Positions 35,940 through 44,243 of a stretch of DNA of 64,000 nucleotides are shown piece by piece. The position numbers were made by a program, and so were the translations under genes. This DNA comes from Shewanella sp. 1CM18E (lineage in GTDB: Bacteria; Pseudomonadota; Gammaproteobacteria; Enterobacterales; Shewanellaceae): NCBI RefSeq assembly GCF_023161665.1, contig NZ_JALNTW010000011.1, positions 1 to 64,000 on the forward strand, written 5' to 3'. A model generated the notes under the pieces. The model did no database searches. It worked only from the letters and a program-made list of their open reading frames with translations, and was not told the origin of the DNA. How positions within the stretch are numbered: position 1 is the stretch's first letter; the number at the start of each line of letters is the position of its first letter.

Positions 35940-37526
35940 TTATTCTTGTTGCCAATCGTCTTCCCAGTCATCCTCATACCAGCCTCTGATGTTCTGCACT
36001 AAAGGCAAGTTTTCATCAAATACAACAGCTAACTTAGGCAGCAAATCATCTCTAACAAAACTCTCATGATCGGGGTCAATGTAACTGATAAAACGATCAA
36101 TTAAAGGCAGCTTAGCTTCGTCACCTGTGGACACAAGCGCATAAACAACATGGCATAAGGAACCCGTACAATAATCCCTTTCCCACAAATTGTTTTTTAA
36201 TCTAGTGGTGTCGAGATAATCGCAATAGGCAGTCACCATCTCCTGCATGACTTCAGCATGTTGTTGCACAGCTTGCTGATAGAAAGCTGTTGGTTCCACT
36301 CGATTACCGGCATTGTCAACTAGCGCGAATGAGAACCGATTGCCATAGCGGGCTGAACCAACATCTTTACATAACGCCAGCATTTGTTGCATAGCCTGAG
36401 GAATGTCATCAGTTTTAATCAGATGACAACCTGCCAACTGTTCAGCCAATATTGCCTCAGGCAAGTAACTGCGCTTTATGTCTGGATGACTATTCGCAGC
36501 TTTGCTTGCAGCAGTAAATGGCTCTGCATGGCCGTTAATATCGAGTAACAGACTTTGATCTTCAAAGGTCAGCAGCAGCTTGTCATCCTGCCAACACATG
36601 TCTTTAAGCTCTTTGTAGAGATCAGATAACTCCTCGAAATATTGCTCAGCATCCTCATCAGGGCCTTCCTGCAATACATCAATATCGACTCGAAAATTTT
36701 GTAATTGCTCAAAGCTATAGCAGCGTAGCGGTAACTTGCGAATAATCTCGCACTGCTCGATATCAAACAATTCTAACTGCAGTTGAATAGCTGGCTCACC
36801 ATTATGCTCTGCACTTTGGGCTATCATTGGTGCAGCATCCCAACTCAGCATAACGCCTAGATTGGCAGCGAAATTCAGCGCTGGCATGCACAACTCATTA
36901 TCAGCGTTACCTACCCCAGGCAGTGCAAGTAAAGACTCTTGCTGCGCCAGCATATCCAGTCGATAAAACTCATGGGGTTTAGGCTTATCCCAGCTGCTAT
37001 TGGTATTACAGGCATATAACCACAATTGCCCAGCTATAGGCTCTCTCGGACGATAGACATCAAGTTTGTAGCAGTCGATTTGCGGCTCAAACTCTTCATC
37101 AGTGTCTAGTTCGCTATCTTCATCTTCTTCGTCATCTTCATTGTTGAGTTCGAACGGCAATCTAAAGTCACTGAGAATAGACAGGTTATTGCAATCTAAG
37201 CGAACTAAGGTCGGGAGGTTATAGTCATTCTCGTTATTCATGGTCACCATAATGGTAAAACCACCACTAGAAACAACAGCACCAATACTCACTTCACCCG
37301 CCAAGCGCTGAGTGTGGGTCAATGTTTGGCTCGGAATATGAAAACGACTGAACTTGCCGTCCCAATCTCCCAATAGCAGATAATCGCCACGGATCTCTTG
37401 CAATATAAGATGGCTATGCTGAGTTTGCAGATACCAGATAACTGTCTCACTACCATCAGGATTACGCTCAATAATCCTTAACCCCGGGCTTGGGTCTCTA
37501 ACTGACTGTTCTATGTAATAACGCAT
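35940..37526 (-). CDS. Hypothetical protein with possible beta-propeller (528 aa)
   Basis: A 528-aa acidic protein without signal peptide. The N-terminal ~350 residues have short beta-strand repeats (LILQEIRGDYLLLGDWDGKFSRFHI and similar) that resemble a beta-propeller. They are interrupted by an acidic run (NNEDDEEDEDSELDTDEEFE, about 129-148). The C-terminus is helical and ends DDWEDDWQQE. I do not recognise a family. It is on the same strand as the 959-aa gene with a 350-bp gap; both may belong to one accessory unit. Confidence 0.65.
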   Translation of the reverse strand: MRYYIEQSVRDPSPGLRIIERNPDGSETVIWYLQTQHSHLILQEIRGDYLLLGDWDGKFSRFHIPSQTLTHTQRLAGEVSIGAVVSSGGFTIMVTMNNENDYNLPTLVRLDCNNLSILSDFRLPFELNNEDDEEDEDSELDTDEEFEPQIDCYKLDVYRPREPIAGQLWLYACNTNSSWDKPKPHEFYRLDMLAQQESLLALPGVGNADNELCMPALNFAANLGVMLSWDAAPMIAQSAEHNGEPAIQLQLELFDIEQCEIIRKLPLRCYSFEQLQNFRVDIDVLQEGPDEDAEQYFEELSDLYKELKDMCWQDDKLLLTFEDQSLLLDINGHAEPFTAASKAANSHPDIKRSYLPEAILAEQLAGCHLIKTDDIPQAMQQMLALCKDVGSARYGNRFSFALVDNAGNRVEPTAFYQQAVQQHAEVMQEMVTAYCDYLDTTRLKNNLWERDYCTGSLCHVVYALVSTGDEAKLPLIDRFISYIDPDHESFVRDDLLPKLAVVFDENLPLVQNIRGWYEDDWEDDWQQE

Positions 37527-37739
37527 ATTATTCCTTGTCGGGTTTTATCACTAAAACCCTGATTTTTCTGCGGCCAACAACTTGCCCCTGAGACTATAAG
37601 GGCTATCTGCCGTTAGATAAAGCTTGTTCAGGACATAATATTGAGCATTAAAACAAGTATTACACTGATAGAAATCAAAAGATTAGAAAAAATCAAAATG
37701 CCGTAACAACAAACTGAGTATTTGCTGTCTGCAACTTAA

Positions 37740-37916
37740 CTAATTTGCAGAATGATTAAGGTTGGTTATTTGTTTATCGATTTCACCAGCTTCAGCTGTG
37801 AGCAAAGAATAGGTTCTTATATCGCCTTTCCTCTGCGCAAGCATCGCTTGCTCAAGCTTGGCAAAATACTGCTTTTTAAGTTTCTTGGCGGGGTCTCGTT
37901 TAAATATTGAAAACAC
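37740..37916 (-). CDS. Small DUF6435/Lacal_2735-like protein
   Basis: A 58-aa protein starting at GTG (37916) with GGAGATAA 3 nt upstream. It begins VFSIFKRDPAKKLKKQYFAK and continues LEQAMLAQRKGDIR, the pattern of short DUF6435-type proteins common in marine gammaproteobacteria. It is basic at the start and helical, with no membrane segment. Function is unknown. The gene is below usual ORF cut-offs. Confidence 0.65.
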   Translation of the reverse strand: MFSIFKRDPAKKLKKQYFAKLEQAMLAQRKGDIRTYSLLTAEAGEIDKQITNLNHSAN

Positions 37917-38074
37917 AGCTTATCTCCATTCATTGTCGCATTTAATCGACAGCTTAGATATTGCAGCACTTGCCGATCGCAGCCAATTTTGTACAGTGGC
38001 TTGCTATACGCTGAATGAATAAGAATGGATTAACTTAACAGCTAAAATCATTAAGCTACGCTCAAAGATGCAGC

Positions 38075-38632
38075 TTATCTTGCACCAGCCCAAGCGCTCC
38101 AAGCTGTCACAGGAACAAAGTGTACGCCTTGCAGGTTATCTGCGTTTAAAGAGTCGACTATGGATTTGTGCACTACAGTCACAGGACTATGACCAACCTT
38201 AAATATCAACCTATCAGTAAGATTGATATTGGCCAGCTCGCTTGATAATAAAAACCGATCAACATTTTTGATATTACCTCTTCTGATGGTCACTTTTGAT
38301 TTTTTCTCATCAATCAACGAGATAAAATTGATGACTTTTAATAGGTAAAATTTTGCTGATAGCTGTTCAATATTGGCAGGAATAAATTGCACATACGGCA
38401 AATCAAGCGGGTGCAGCAGAGCGTACAATTTTTCACTCAATAAAAATTTGGGCGAGTAGTAAACATCGGCTAACGACTTACAGTCGCCTTGAGTTGTTAT
38501 CCTGTACGCTAAAGTCTCATCAACCGACAGCAACTCTCTTTTATTTTGCACGGTTTCAGTCAACTCATTCACGGCATCAAGCAAGCCAAACTGACAGTCT
38601 TCAGTCCAAACGTAATATTCTTCATTAATCAT
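38075..38632 (-). CDS. Imm11/DUF1629-like protein
   Basis: The 185-aa protein resembles the DUF1629 (Imm11, MXAN_0049-type) family: an N-terminal YYVWTEDCQFG, a central KFLLSEKLYALLHPLDLPYVQFIPA and a C-terminal segment GVHFVPVTAWSAWAGAR. Members are predicted immunity proteins next to polymorphic toxins. No toxin gene is recognisable beside it, so it may be an orphan. Family match is by pattern memory. Confidence 0.5.
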   Translation of the reverse strand: MINEEYYVWTEDCQFGLLDAVNELTETVQNKRELLSVDETLAYRITTQGDCKSLADVYYSPKFLLSEKLYALLHPLDLPYVQFIPANIEQLSAKFYLLKVINFISLIDEKKSKVTIRRGNIKNVDRFLLSSELANINLTDRLIFKVGHSPVTVVHKSIVDSLNADNLQGVHFVPVTAWSAWAGAR

Positions 38633-38764
38633 TTAATTATCAGCCAGAGTTCGAGTTATATCGGTAAAGGCAAGTCATTGCGATTGCAGCGATTGGTAAT
38701 GCAGTTGGCAGCGCCTGAGCAAGATTATAATCAGACTTCGACGCCACTTTTCTAGCAAGCTAAA

Positions 38765-39142
38765 TCAAGATTTCCATGTATCAAAAACCGCCTCAATGTT
38801 ATGCCCATCAGGATCATGAACAAAACAGGCATAATAGTTTTCGGTATAGTGAGGACGAGGCCCAGGAGCACCGTTATCAGACGCGCCAGCGAGAATAGCG
38901 GCGTCATAAAACTCATGCACTTTTTGGTGGTTTTCAACACGAAAAGCCACATGGAAACTGGTTATTGCAGCGGTATTCTTGGCACTACAGATCTCAAATA
39001 AAAAGCCCTTACCAAGGTCAAAAGCCCAAAACTTTTCTTTTTCACCAAATGCCAATTTAAAGCCTAATGGCTTAAAAGCTTGCTCATAAAATTGTCGGCT
39101 TTTCTCTAAATCACTAACGGCAATAGTAACGTGATCGATCAT
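38765..39142 (-). CDS. VOC/glyoxalase family protein
   Basis: I choose the ATG at 39142 (125 aa), giving MIDHVTIAVSDLEKSRQFYE, the standard opening of a VOC protein; the longer ORF adds 12 unrelated residues. HVAFRVENHQKVHEFYDAA and YYACFVHDPDGHNIEAVF are the second beta-alpha-beta half with metal-binding His/Glu positions. It is a stand-alone dioxygenase or glyoxalase-like enzyme; substrate unknown. Confidence 0.85.
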   Translation of the reverse strand: MIDHVTIAVSDLEKSRQFYEQAFKPLGFKLAFGEKEKFWAFDLGKGFLFEICSAKNTAAITSFHVAFRVENHQKVHEFYDAAILAGASDNGAPGPRPHYTENYYACFVHDPDGHNIEAVFDTWKS

Positions 39143-39231
39143 GTTTTTACTCAAATATATGCTGAGGCAACGCCTCAAAATGCGGCCTATCGGCCGAGGA
39201 AAGTCGTAGTGCTTCGCGCTACATTAGTAAT

Positions 39232-39494
39232 GCATCAGGCTGCGCCTGACCAAAGTCATGAGCTTCCAGCTCACACTCGGCCAAGAGGGGATCAACAGCA
39301 ATCCCCTCTTGGATCCCCCCTGCCGCCCCGACGAAGTTGTTGATCCTCAGTCATTTTCGAAAATCACTATCGCCTCATATTCGCCGTCCATGGCTCACCT
39401 AAGGCTATCTCGGCATCCATGCCTCGCTCACGCGATTTATCTTCAATGACCTCGGCAACTCCGATGGGGAAATGATGTTTTCTGTGAGTTTTGC
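39232..39494 (+). repeat. Dispersed repeat, copy A
   Basis: Starts with GCATCAGGCTGCGCCTGAC, contains GAAGTTGTTGATCCTCA (39333-39349) and ends with TCGGCAACTCCGATGGGGAA, then ATGATGTTTTCTGTGAGTT. The same three blocks in the same order occur in reverse complement at 40453-40739, so the two are inverted copies of one element. The intervening parts differ. Confidence 0.75.
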
Positions 39495-39795
39495 GTGTTG
39501 AATTAGCTCAGAATAATTATCTTACTCTGACCCAACTTTTCATAGCCGGAGCACTTAGCAATCTAACGCCACTGTTTAAGCGGTAAGATAGCAGAATTTT
39601 GAAATTTTAGATCTCTAGAAGTGAAACGCAGGAGGTGATTAAACTTTGAAAATATAGACTTACTTATTGGCTGTCGGTGCTAAGGGATTTCTATGGCTAG
39701 CAAAAGTGTAAATTAAGTTCCCTGACCTAAACCAGCGTGATCTCTCACGCCGCTATTTACTATATAAAGGTATCACTTCCTACAAACCCGGGCTT

Positions 39796-39851
39796 GTTCA
39801 ACACTCGGGATAAGGACGCGGCTGCGCGCGGCCTATCCTTATTCGTTATAT
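39796..39851 (-). other. Possible attC-like recombination site
   Basis: On the minus strand, ATATAAC (one mismatch to RYYYAAC) is followed by an imperfect stem AAGGA..TCCTT with GGC/GCC and then GTTGAAC (a match to GTTRRRY). The span of 56 bp is at the lower end of attC lengths, and it begins 9 bp after the stop of the 102-aa gene, as in an integron cassette. There is no integrase or second site nearby, so this is tentative. Confidence 0.3.
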
Positions 39852-39859
39852 GCGGGAAT

Positions 39860-40165
39860 TTAAGGGGTCGTATTTATGTCTATATCCGACAACTTAGACT
39901 CTATAGCTTCTAGACGTTCCGATAGCATTCCGCTATGGGAAAGTGGATTTGTCCAATCAAACTCATCTTTAATCATGCGAGCAAAAGAATGCTCTTCAGT
40001 CCAGTTAAGTTCATTTTTAATCATGCGGGCAAAAGAATATTTGTCAGTCCAATTCAACTCAGTTTTGATTTCTGACAACTCATGTTTTATATCGTCCAAC
40101 GATTCTAAAACTCTCTCATTAACTTCAACCAAACGCTCCAATAACAGAACAACTTCAGTACTCAT
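39860..40165 (-). CDS. Small coiled-coil protein with three internal repeats
   Basis: The 101-aa protein (start at the second of two Met codons) has a heptad-like helix (about 4-35) and then three ~16-residue repeats: ELNWTDKYSFARMIKN, ELNWTEEHSFARMIKD, EFDWTNPLSHSGMLSE. A last helix closes it. The repeats are also visible in the DNA. No family is recognised. It is isolated between two inverted repeat copies. Confidence 0.6.
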   Translation of the reverse strand: MSTEVVLLLERLVEVNERVLESLDDIKHELSEIKTELNWTDKYSFARMIKNELNWTEEHSFARMIKDEFDWTNPLSHSGMLSERLEAIESKLSDIDINTTP

Positions 40166-40168
40166 CAA

Positions 40169-40452
40169 TTACGTAACCTATACAAATATTTTCGCCAACG
40201 ATGATATACCTATACTTATAAATGAAAGATGATATAGCTCAATCAATAGTGGTTAACGGCTTATTAAACAGCAGCTGCGATAACATTGTTATCGATGCTA
40301 CATTTTAAAATATTGTCGATGCGTCTTGATAATGTTCCCCAGCAAACTACAACTCATCGTTTTAAAGCGCAAAAAAAATAAAAACAAACACATTATCCAT
40401 ACAGCACAATGTTCTTTTATAGCCACTAATTTGGTGATGACCTTGATGTAAT
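40169..40452. promoter_or_regulatory. Upstream region of the 101-aa gene with palindrome
   Basis: CGATAACATTGTTATCG (40278-40294) is a perfect 17-bp palindrome about 110 bp upstream of the gene. It could be an operator or an RNA hairpin. Nothing else is recognised. Confidence 0.4.
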
Positions 40453-40739
40453 GCAGAACTCACAGAAAACACCATTTCCCCATCGAAGTTGCCGAAATAC
40501 GGAAATAAAAATGCCGTGGAACCATCATGGATGATGGTTCAGGCTCGGGGGGACATGGATGTCCCATCTGAGCCGTTAGGCGATTTTCATTGGAGTATGA
40601 GGATCAACAACTTCGCTTGGGGCGCTGAGGGTTTGTTAAGGGGGACAAGCGCTTTCCCCCTTGACTCGGGTGTGGGCGAAGCGCCACGACGTTGATTGTT
40701 AGACGCAGTCTAACTGAGAAGTCAGGCCCAGCCTGATGC
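40453..40739 (-). repeat. Dispersed repeat, copy B (inverted)
   Basis: The reverse complement of this stretch shares its ends and centre with 39232-39494: GCATCAGGCTG.GCCTGAC, GAAGTTGTTGATCCTCA (complement of 40598-40615) and TCGGCAACT.CGATGGGGAA. It forms an inverted pair flanking the 101-aa gene. Confidence 0.75.
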
Positions 40740-40779
40740 CCTTAGTGTGGAGCACCACAATCAAACAAAACGCACAAAA

Positions 40780-40801
40780 AAGCCCACATAACCGTGGGCT
40801 T
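40780..40801 (-). terminator. Terminator of sir locus 2
   Basis: AAGCCCAC/GTGGGCTT with loop ATAACC and six T residues on the minus-strand 3' side. It is located about 70 bp after the stop of the ToxR-like gene. Confidence 0.85.
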
Positions 40802-40868
40802 CTAAAGTGATACTCAGAGCTAAACCATACACTCAGAACTCATCACCAAACTTAACCTCGATATCAAG

Positions 40869-42152
40869 TTAGATATCGAATCTCTCATAATGGTACCAAG
40901 CCGTAACTTGGCCAAACAGTGGGATAGTCCACACCGCGGTTTTATGATCTTGATGTACTCGAATAAAATACAACTCTTCATCCTTAATATCGCGTTTACG
41001 TAAATCGCGATAAAAACGTACCGCTGAGTCATTCAATTTATCCGGTTTAATCAGGTCTTTTTGCTGTACTCGCACTTGGAAGATATCAGCCTTTAAACCA
41101 TCAACCATACCTGAGTATTGCTTGAACTTACCGCGCACCTTGTACTTAATCGGCGTGGTTAAACAGTCCTCATCGGTAATACAGGTCGATGAGTGAAACT
41201 CGCCGGTATCGTCTGAATCATAAATCAGCGACATATTGATATCGGCGCGAATTAACAGCTCGTCTTTAACTGGAAAATACACGTCAGCTTGGTAGTTATG
41301 TTCAAGGAGTGCGCCACTGGTGTCAGTACTTTCTGGCAGCATCACGCGGTTATAACGAATGCGCTGCTCCATGGCTGTCGATAACTCCATAAACTCTGGC
41401 ATGTTTAGATTCGCCGGCTCTGAGTCTACTGAAGTGATGTTAATTAAGCCCTTACCTGCACATTGCTCTTGGTCGGTCCCCGGGCAAATCGCCATCGAGT
41501 AGTTTTCACCGTCGGTAGCGGCAAATGCATTAAAACCTTTATGACAGGTCATAAAGTTATTGTCTGGCTCTAGATGCTTTTCCCACATAAACGGATGCAA
41601 ATGCTGGGCTTCGTCTTTATAAAGCAGCTGGGCATTGCCCTTCAAACCACCGATTTGTAACTCAACTTGAGTGTCGGCGCTCCAGCGAGAGAGGTTCTGC
41701 TTTATTTTATGATAATCGCTGCAATACCAAGCCCATAAGGCTAATGCCAGTAACACGACTATGCCTGATATTTTCACTAATAGTGAAACATCAAATATGG
41801 CGGCTTTCATCGACTCGGCGTCATTTACCGCAAGCATTTTTACATGGGATTGGGTTGAGATATGTAATTGATAACCACGGCGAGCGATGGTTTTTAGCTG
41901 CACTTCTCGATAAGGATCGAGCTTTTTACGCAAGGTACTAATACATTGAGTTAAGGAGGTTACGGCAACAACACGATCGGGCCAGCCTGCGCTGAGTAAT
42001 TCCTCTTTGGAACACACTGGCTTTGACGACAACAAAAGTCGGTGCAGTACTGCGGATTCTGAGAACGTTAAACTGACTTTTTTGCCACTAACGTGATCAA
42101 CGAGCTGGTTAGCCTCAGTATCTAACTCCAAATAAGGAGTGATTTTCAACAC
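40869..42152 (-). CDS. ToxR/CadC-like membrane-bound regulator, sir locus 2
   Basis: The 427-aa protein has the same length and layout as the regulator at 20650: OmpR-type winged helix (about 1-98; LLSAGWPDRVVAVTSLTQCI), membrane segment (about 124-145, KISGIVVLLALALWAWYC) and periplasmic domain with cysteine pairs CPGTDQEQC and CITDEDC. The recognition-helix region is nearly identical in the two proteins, so they may bind the same DNA sites, while the periplasmic domains differ more. Sulfite-linked sensing is a guess. Confidence 0.82.
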   Translation of the reverse strand: MLKITPYLELDTEANQLVDHVSGKKVSLTFSESAVLHRLLLSSKPVCSKEELLSAGWPDRVVAVTSLTQCISTLRKKLDPYREVQLKTIARRGYQLHISTQSHVKMLAVNDAESMKAAIFDVSLLVKISGIVVLLALALWAWYCSDYHKIKQNLSRWSADTQVELQIGGLKGNAQLLYKDEAQHLHPFMWEKHLEPDNNFMTCHKGFNAFAATDGENYSMAICPGTDQEQCAGKGLINITSVDSEPANLNMPEFMELSTAMEQRIRYNRVMLPESTDTSGALLEHNYQADVYFPVKDELLIRADINMSLIYDSDDTGEFHSSTCITDEDCLTTPIKYKVRGKFKQYSGMVDGLKADIFQVRVQQKDLIKPDKLNDSAVRFYRDLRKRDIKDEELYFIRVHQDHKTAVWTIPLFGQVTAWYHYERFDI

Positions 42153-42428
42153 AATTAACCTCTTTTAATTCTTTTGCGTAATTGTTGTATCCCTAAGCAA
42201 CCTCAAAAGGCAGGTAAAACACGGATAAGGTCGTTTGGGGGCAAGCGTACAAGCGGATAAATTCTACCGTTAAGTGCTTAAGTAGAATGTGATAATTAAC
42301 TCAAATTAGGTAGTTAAGATGGGTATTTGCAGCTAATGTTCACAATTTAAGAACTGAATAATATTAGCTGCGTTACCTAAATGAGCTTTCTCTAATCGCT
42401 TTATGCTCTTATGACTAAAATAACGTCG

Positions 42429-43274
42429 TTACAATGGCTTATATTTAAAAATGCGATGAGATATAGCTGTTAATGAGCCAATCCAAAGCAAGAGTAAGCC
42501 ATACATGCCAGGTAGTCCCCAATCTGAATTGGCTAACATAGCTAAACTACCACTAGCTTGATTGCCATCTATTGCAACTAAGTTGATGGCGCGATACAGA
42601 TCCGTTGGGCTCATGGCGATAAGCGCGTTAATCACATACTGGTTCGCAAATGAAAAGTCAGACACTAATATGGTTAGCAGTAATAGGTCGTAAATCAGCA
42701 CAAACAGGAACCAAATTAGCAGTAAGCCGCCTATGGCTTTGGCCTTTTCTGTGCTTTTTAGGCTCACTATGTAACTGATTAAAATAAACGTGAGTGCTAG
42801 CAAATTACTGCTAATTAAAAACTGTACGAAGGCACTAATTAACTCGCCCTTTTGGTAGTGCTCGCCAAGCATTAGCAACAACACTGCAGTAAGACCAAAC
42901 GCTGCGCCAGTAGCCACTAGCATTACTGTGACATGGCCTAACAGCTTACCAAACAGAATTTGCATCCGTGTCAGCGGGTAAGACAGTAATAACAGCAAGG
43001 TACCGGATTCATCTTCACCTACAAAACTGTCGTAACACAGTAAAATGGCCGCTAATGGGATGATAAATACTGAGATAGTCGATAGGCTGCTCATCAAGCT
43101 ATCAAGCTCTGGTAGGTACAAGCTACCTGTAACCGCACTGCCCGCAAAGCTAACGCTTAACGACAATAACAGGAACATGCTGCCCATAAAGGTCAGCCAG
43201 CGATTACGCGAACTGTCGCAGATCTCTTTGTAGGCGATAATTAGAATTGGCGAAGTGAGTCGAGTGATGAACAT
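42429..43274 (-). CDS. NosY-like ABC transporter permease, sir locus 2
   Basis: The 281-aa membrane protein is the paralogue of 22205-23032, with the same CYDSFVGEDESGTLLLLLSYP block (about 83-103) and the same late IVSLKSTEKAKAIG segment. It has about six membrane spans. The ATPase gene ends 1 bp upstream. It works with the NosF- and NosD-like proteins in copper-enzyme maturation. Confidence 0.85.
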   Translation of the reverse strand: MFITRLTSPILIIAYKEICDSSRNRWLTFMGSMFLLLSLSVSFAGSAVTGSLYLPELDSLMSSLSTISVFIIPLAAILLCYDSFVGEDESGTLLLLLSYPLTRMQILFGKLLGHVTVMLVATGAAFGLTAVLLLMLGEHYQKGELISAFVQFLISSNLLALTFILISYIVSLKSTEKAKAIGGLLLIWFLFVLIYDLLLLTILVSDFSFANQYVINALIAMSPTDLYRAINLVAIDGNQASGSLAMLANSDWGLPGMYGLLLLWIGSLTAISHRIFKYKPL

Positions 43275-43275
43275 G

Positions 43276-44184
43276 TTAAGCCTGCTCCACTGGGGAGCAC
43301 AAAGATTGCCCCATTAATTCATGATATATATCTTCGAGCCTTGGCTCTTTAATCTCAAAATCGAATACTTGGCACTGAGATACCAAGTGCTTGACGATCT
43401 CTGCTTTATCCTCTGAGTCAAATTGCAATATGCCTTGATGATAGAACTGCTGTAGGTAAGCGTTACTTTTGACTTGCTCGGTTAACTCATCAAATTGGAT
43501 GCTAGATTTCAGTGCGCTAGCTCGGCTTAGCTCGGCGCAAGTGCCTAGAGCTCTGCGCTTGCCCCGCGCCATAATCAGTGCGGTATCTAGGTGGGACTCA
43601 ACTAGCGACAACTCATGGGTTGAAATCACCACTGCACAACCTGCATTTTTTAGCTCGTTGATTTTGCCGTAGAGAAACTGTGAGGCTTGTGGATCGAGGC
43701 CAACGGTGGGCTCGTCGAGCAGTAGAATTTTTGGCTCTGACAAAATAGCTTGCGCCACACCAAGGCGTTGCTTCATGCCTTTTGAGTAGGTTTTTAACTG
43801 CCGATGCTGAGCGTACCCTAGACCAAACTCTTCAATCAGTGATTCGATACGTGCTAGACCTACGCCCTTTAACGCGGCGAAGTAACACAGCACTTCTCGT
43901 CCACTTAGCTTGTCGTAAAAGCTCACATCCTCTGGCAAATAGCCCAAATTAATACTGCGTTTTTGATGATTAGTGTGGGCGCACTGCCCCATCACTTCAG
44001 CCTTGCCCGCTGTTGGTGTAATCAAACCTAGAATAACTTTAATCAGACTAGATTTACCGGCACCGTTATGGCCTAGCAGCGCCATAGTTTGCCCCGCATT
44101 AACCTCAAAACTGACATGGTTAAGTGCAGTAAAATCGTTATATTTAAGGCTAACATCGGTTAGCTTTACTGAGGGTGTCACCAT
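43276..44184 (-). CDS. NosF-like ABC transporter ATP-binding protein, sir locus 2
   Basis: I choose the ATG at 44184 (302 aa), exactly the length of the paralogue, with AAAGAGAA before it; an upstream ATG at 44241 would add 19 residues that the paralogue lacks. Walker A GHNGAGKSS (about 39-47) has serine instead of threonine at the end. Signature YSKGMKQRL and Walker B LLLLDEPTVGLDP are intact. It powers the adjacent permease. Confidence 0.87.
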   Translation of the reverse strand: MVTPSVKLTDVSLKYNDFTALNHVSFEVNAGQTMALLGHNGAGKSSLIKVILGLITPTAGKAEVMGQCAHTNHQKRSINLGYLPEDVSFYDKLSGREVLCYFAALKGVGLARIESLIEEFGLGYAQHRQLKTYSKGMKQRLGVAQAILSEPKILLLDEPTVGLDPQASQFLYGKINELKNAGCAVVISTHELSLVESHLDTALIMARGKRRALGTCAELSRASALKSSIQFDELTEQVKSNAYLQQFYHQGILQFDSEDKAEIVKHLVSQCQVFDFEIKEPRLEDIYHELMGQSLCSPVEQA

Positions 44185-44243
44185 TACGTTCTCTTTATCA
44201 TCCGACTCTAAAGGGGCTGTTAACTCGATGTAAGTCCCCATTT

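Larger units (their letters stand above)
39143..39859. other. Intergenic region carrying repeat copy A
   Basis: It holds a dispersed repeat copy (39232-39494) and an attC-like segment (39796-39851). The rest is unrecognised and lacks plausible genes. Confidence 0.5.

Noticed and set aside
40489..40695. 68-residue ORF within repeat copy B
   Set aside because: The repeat is conserved in blocks without keeping this reading frame in copy A.
32000..40800. Prophage or insertion sequence between the two sir loci
   Set aside because: I found no integrase, transposase or phage structural gene; only non-coding repeats are visible.
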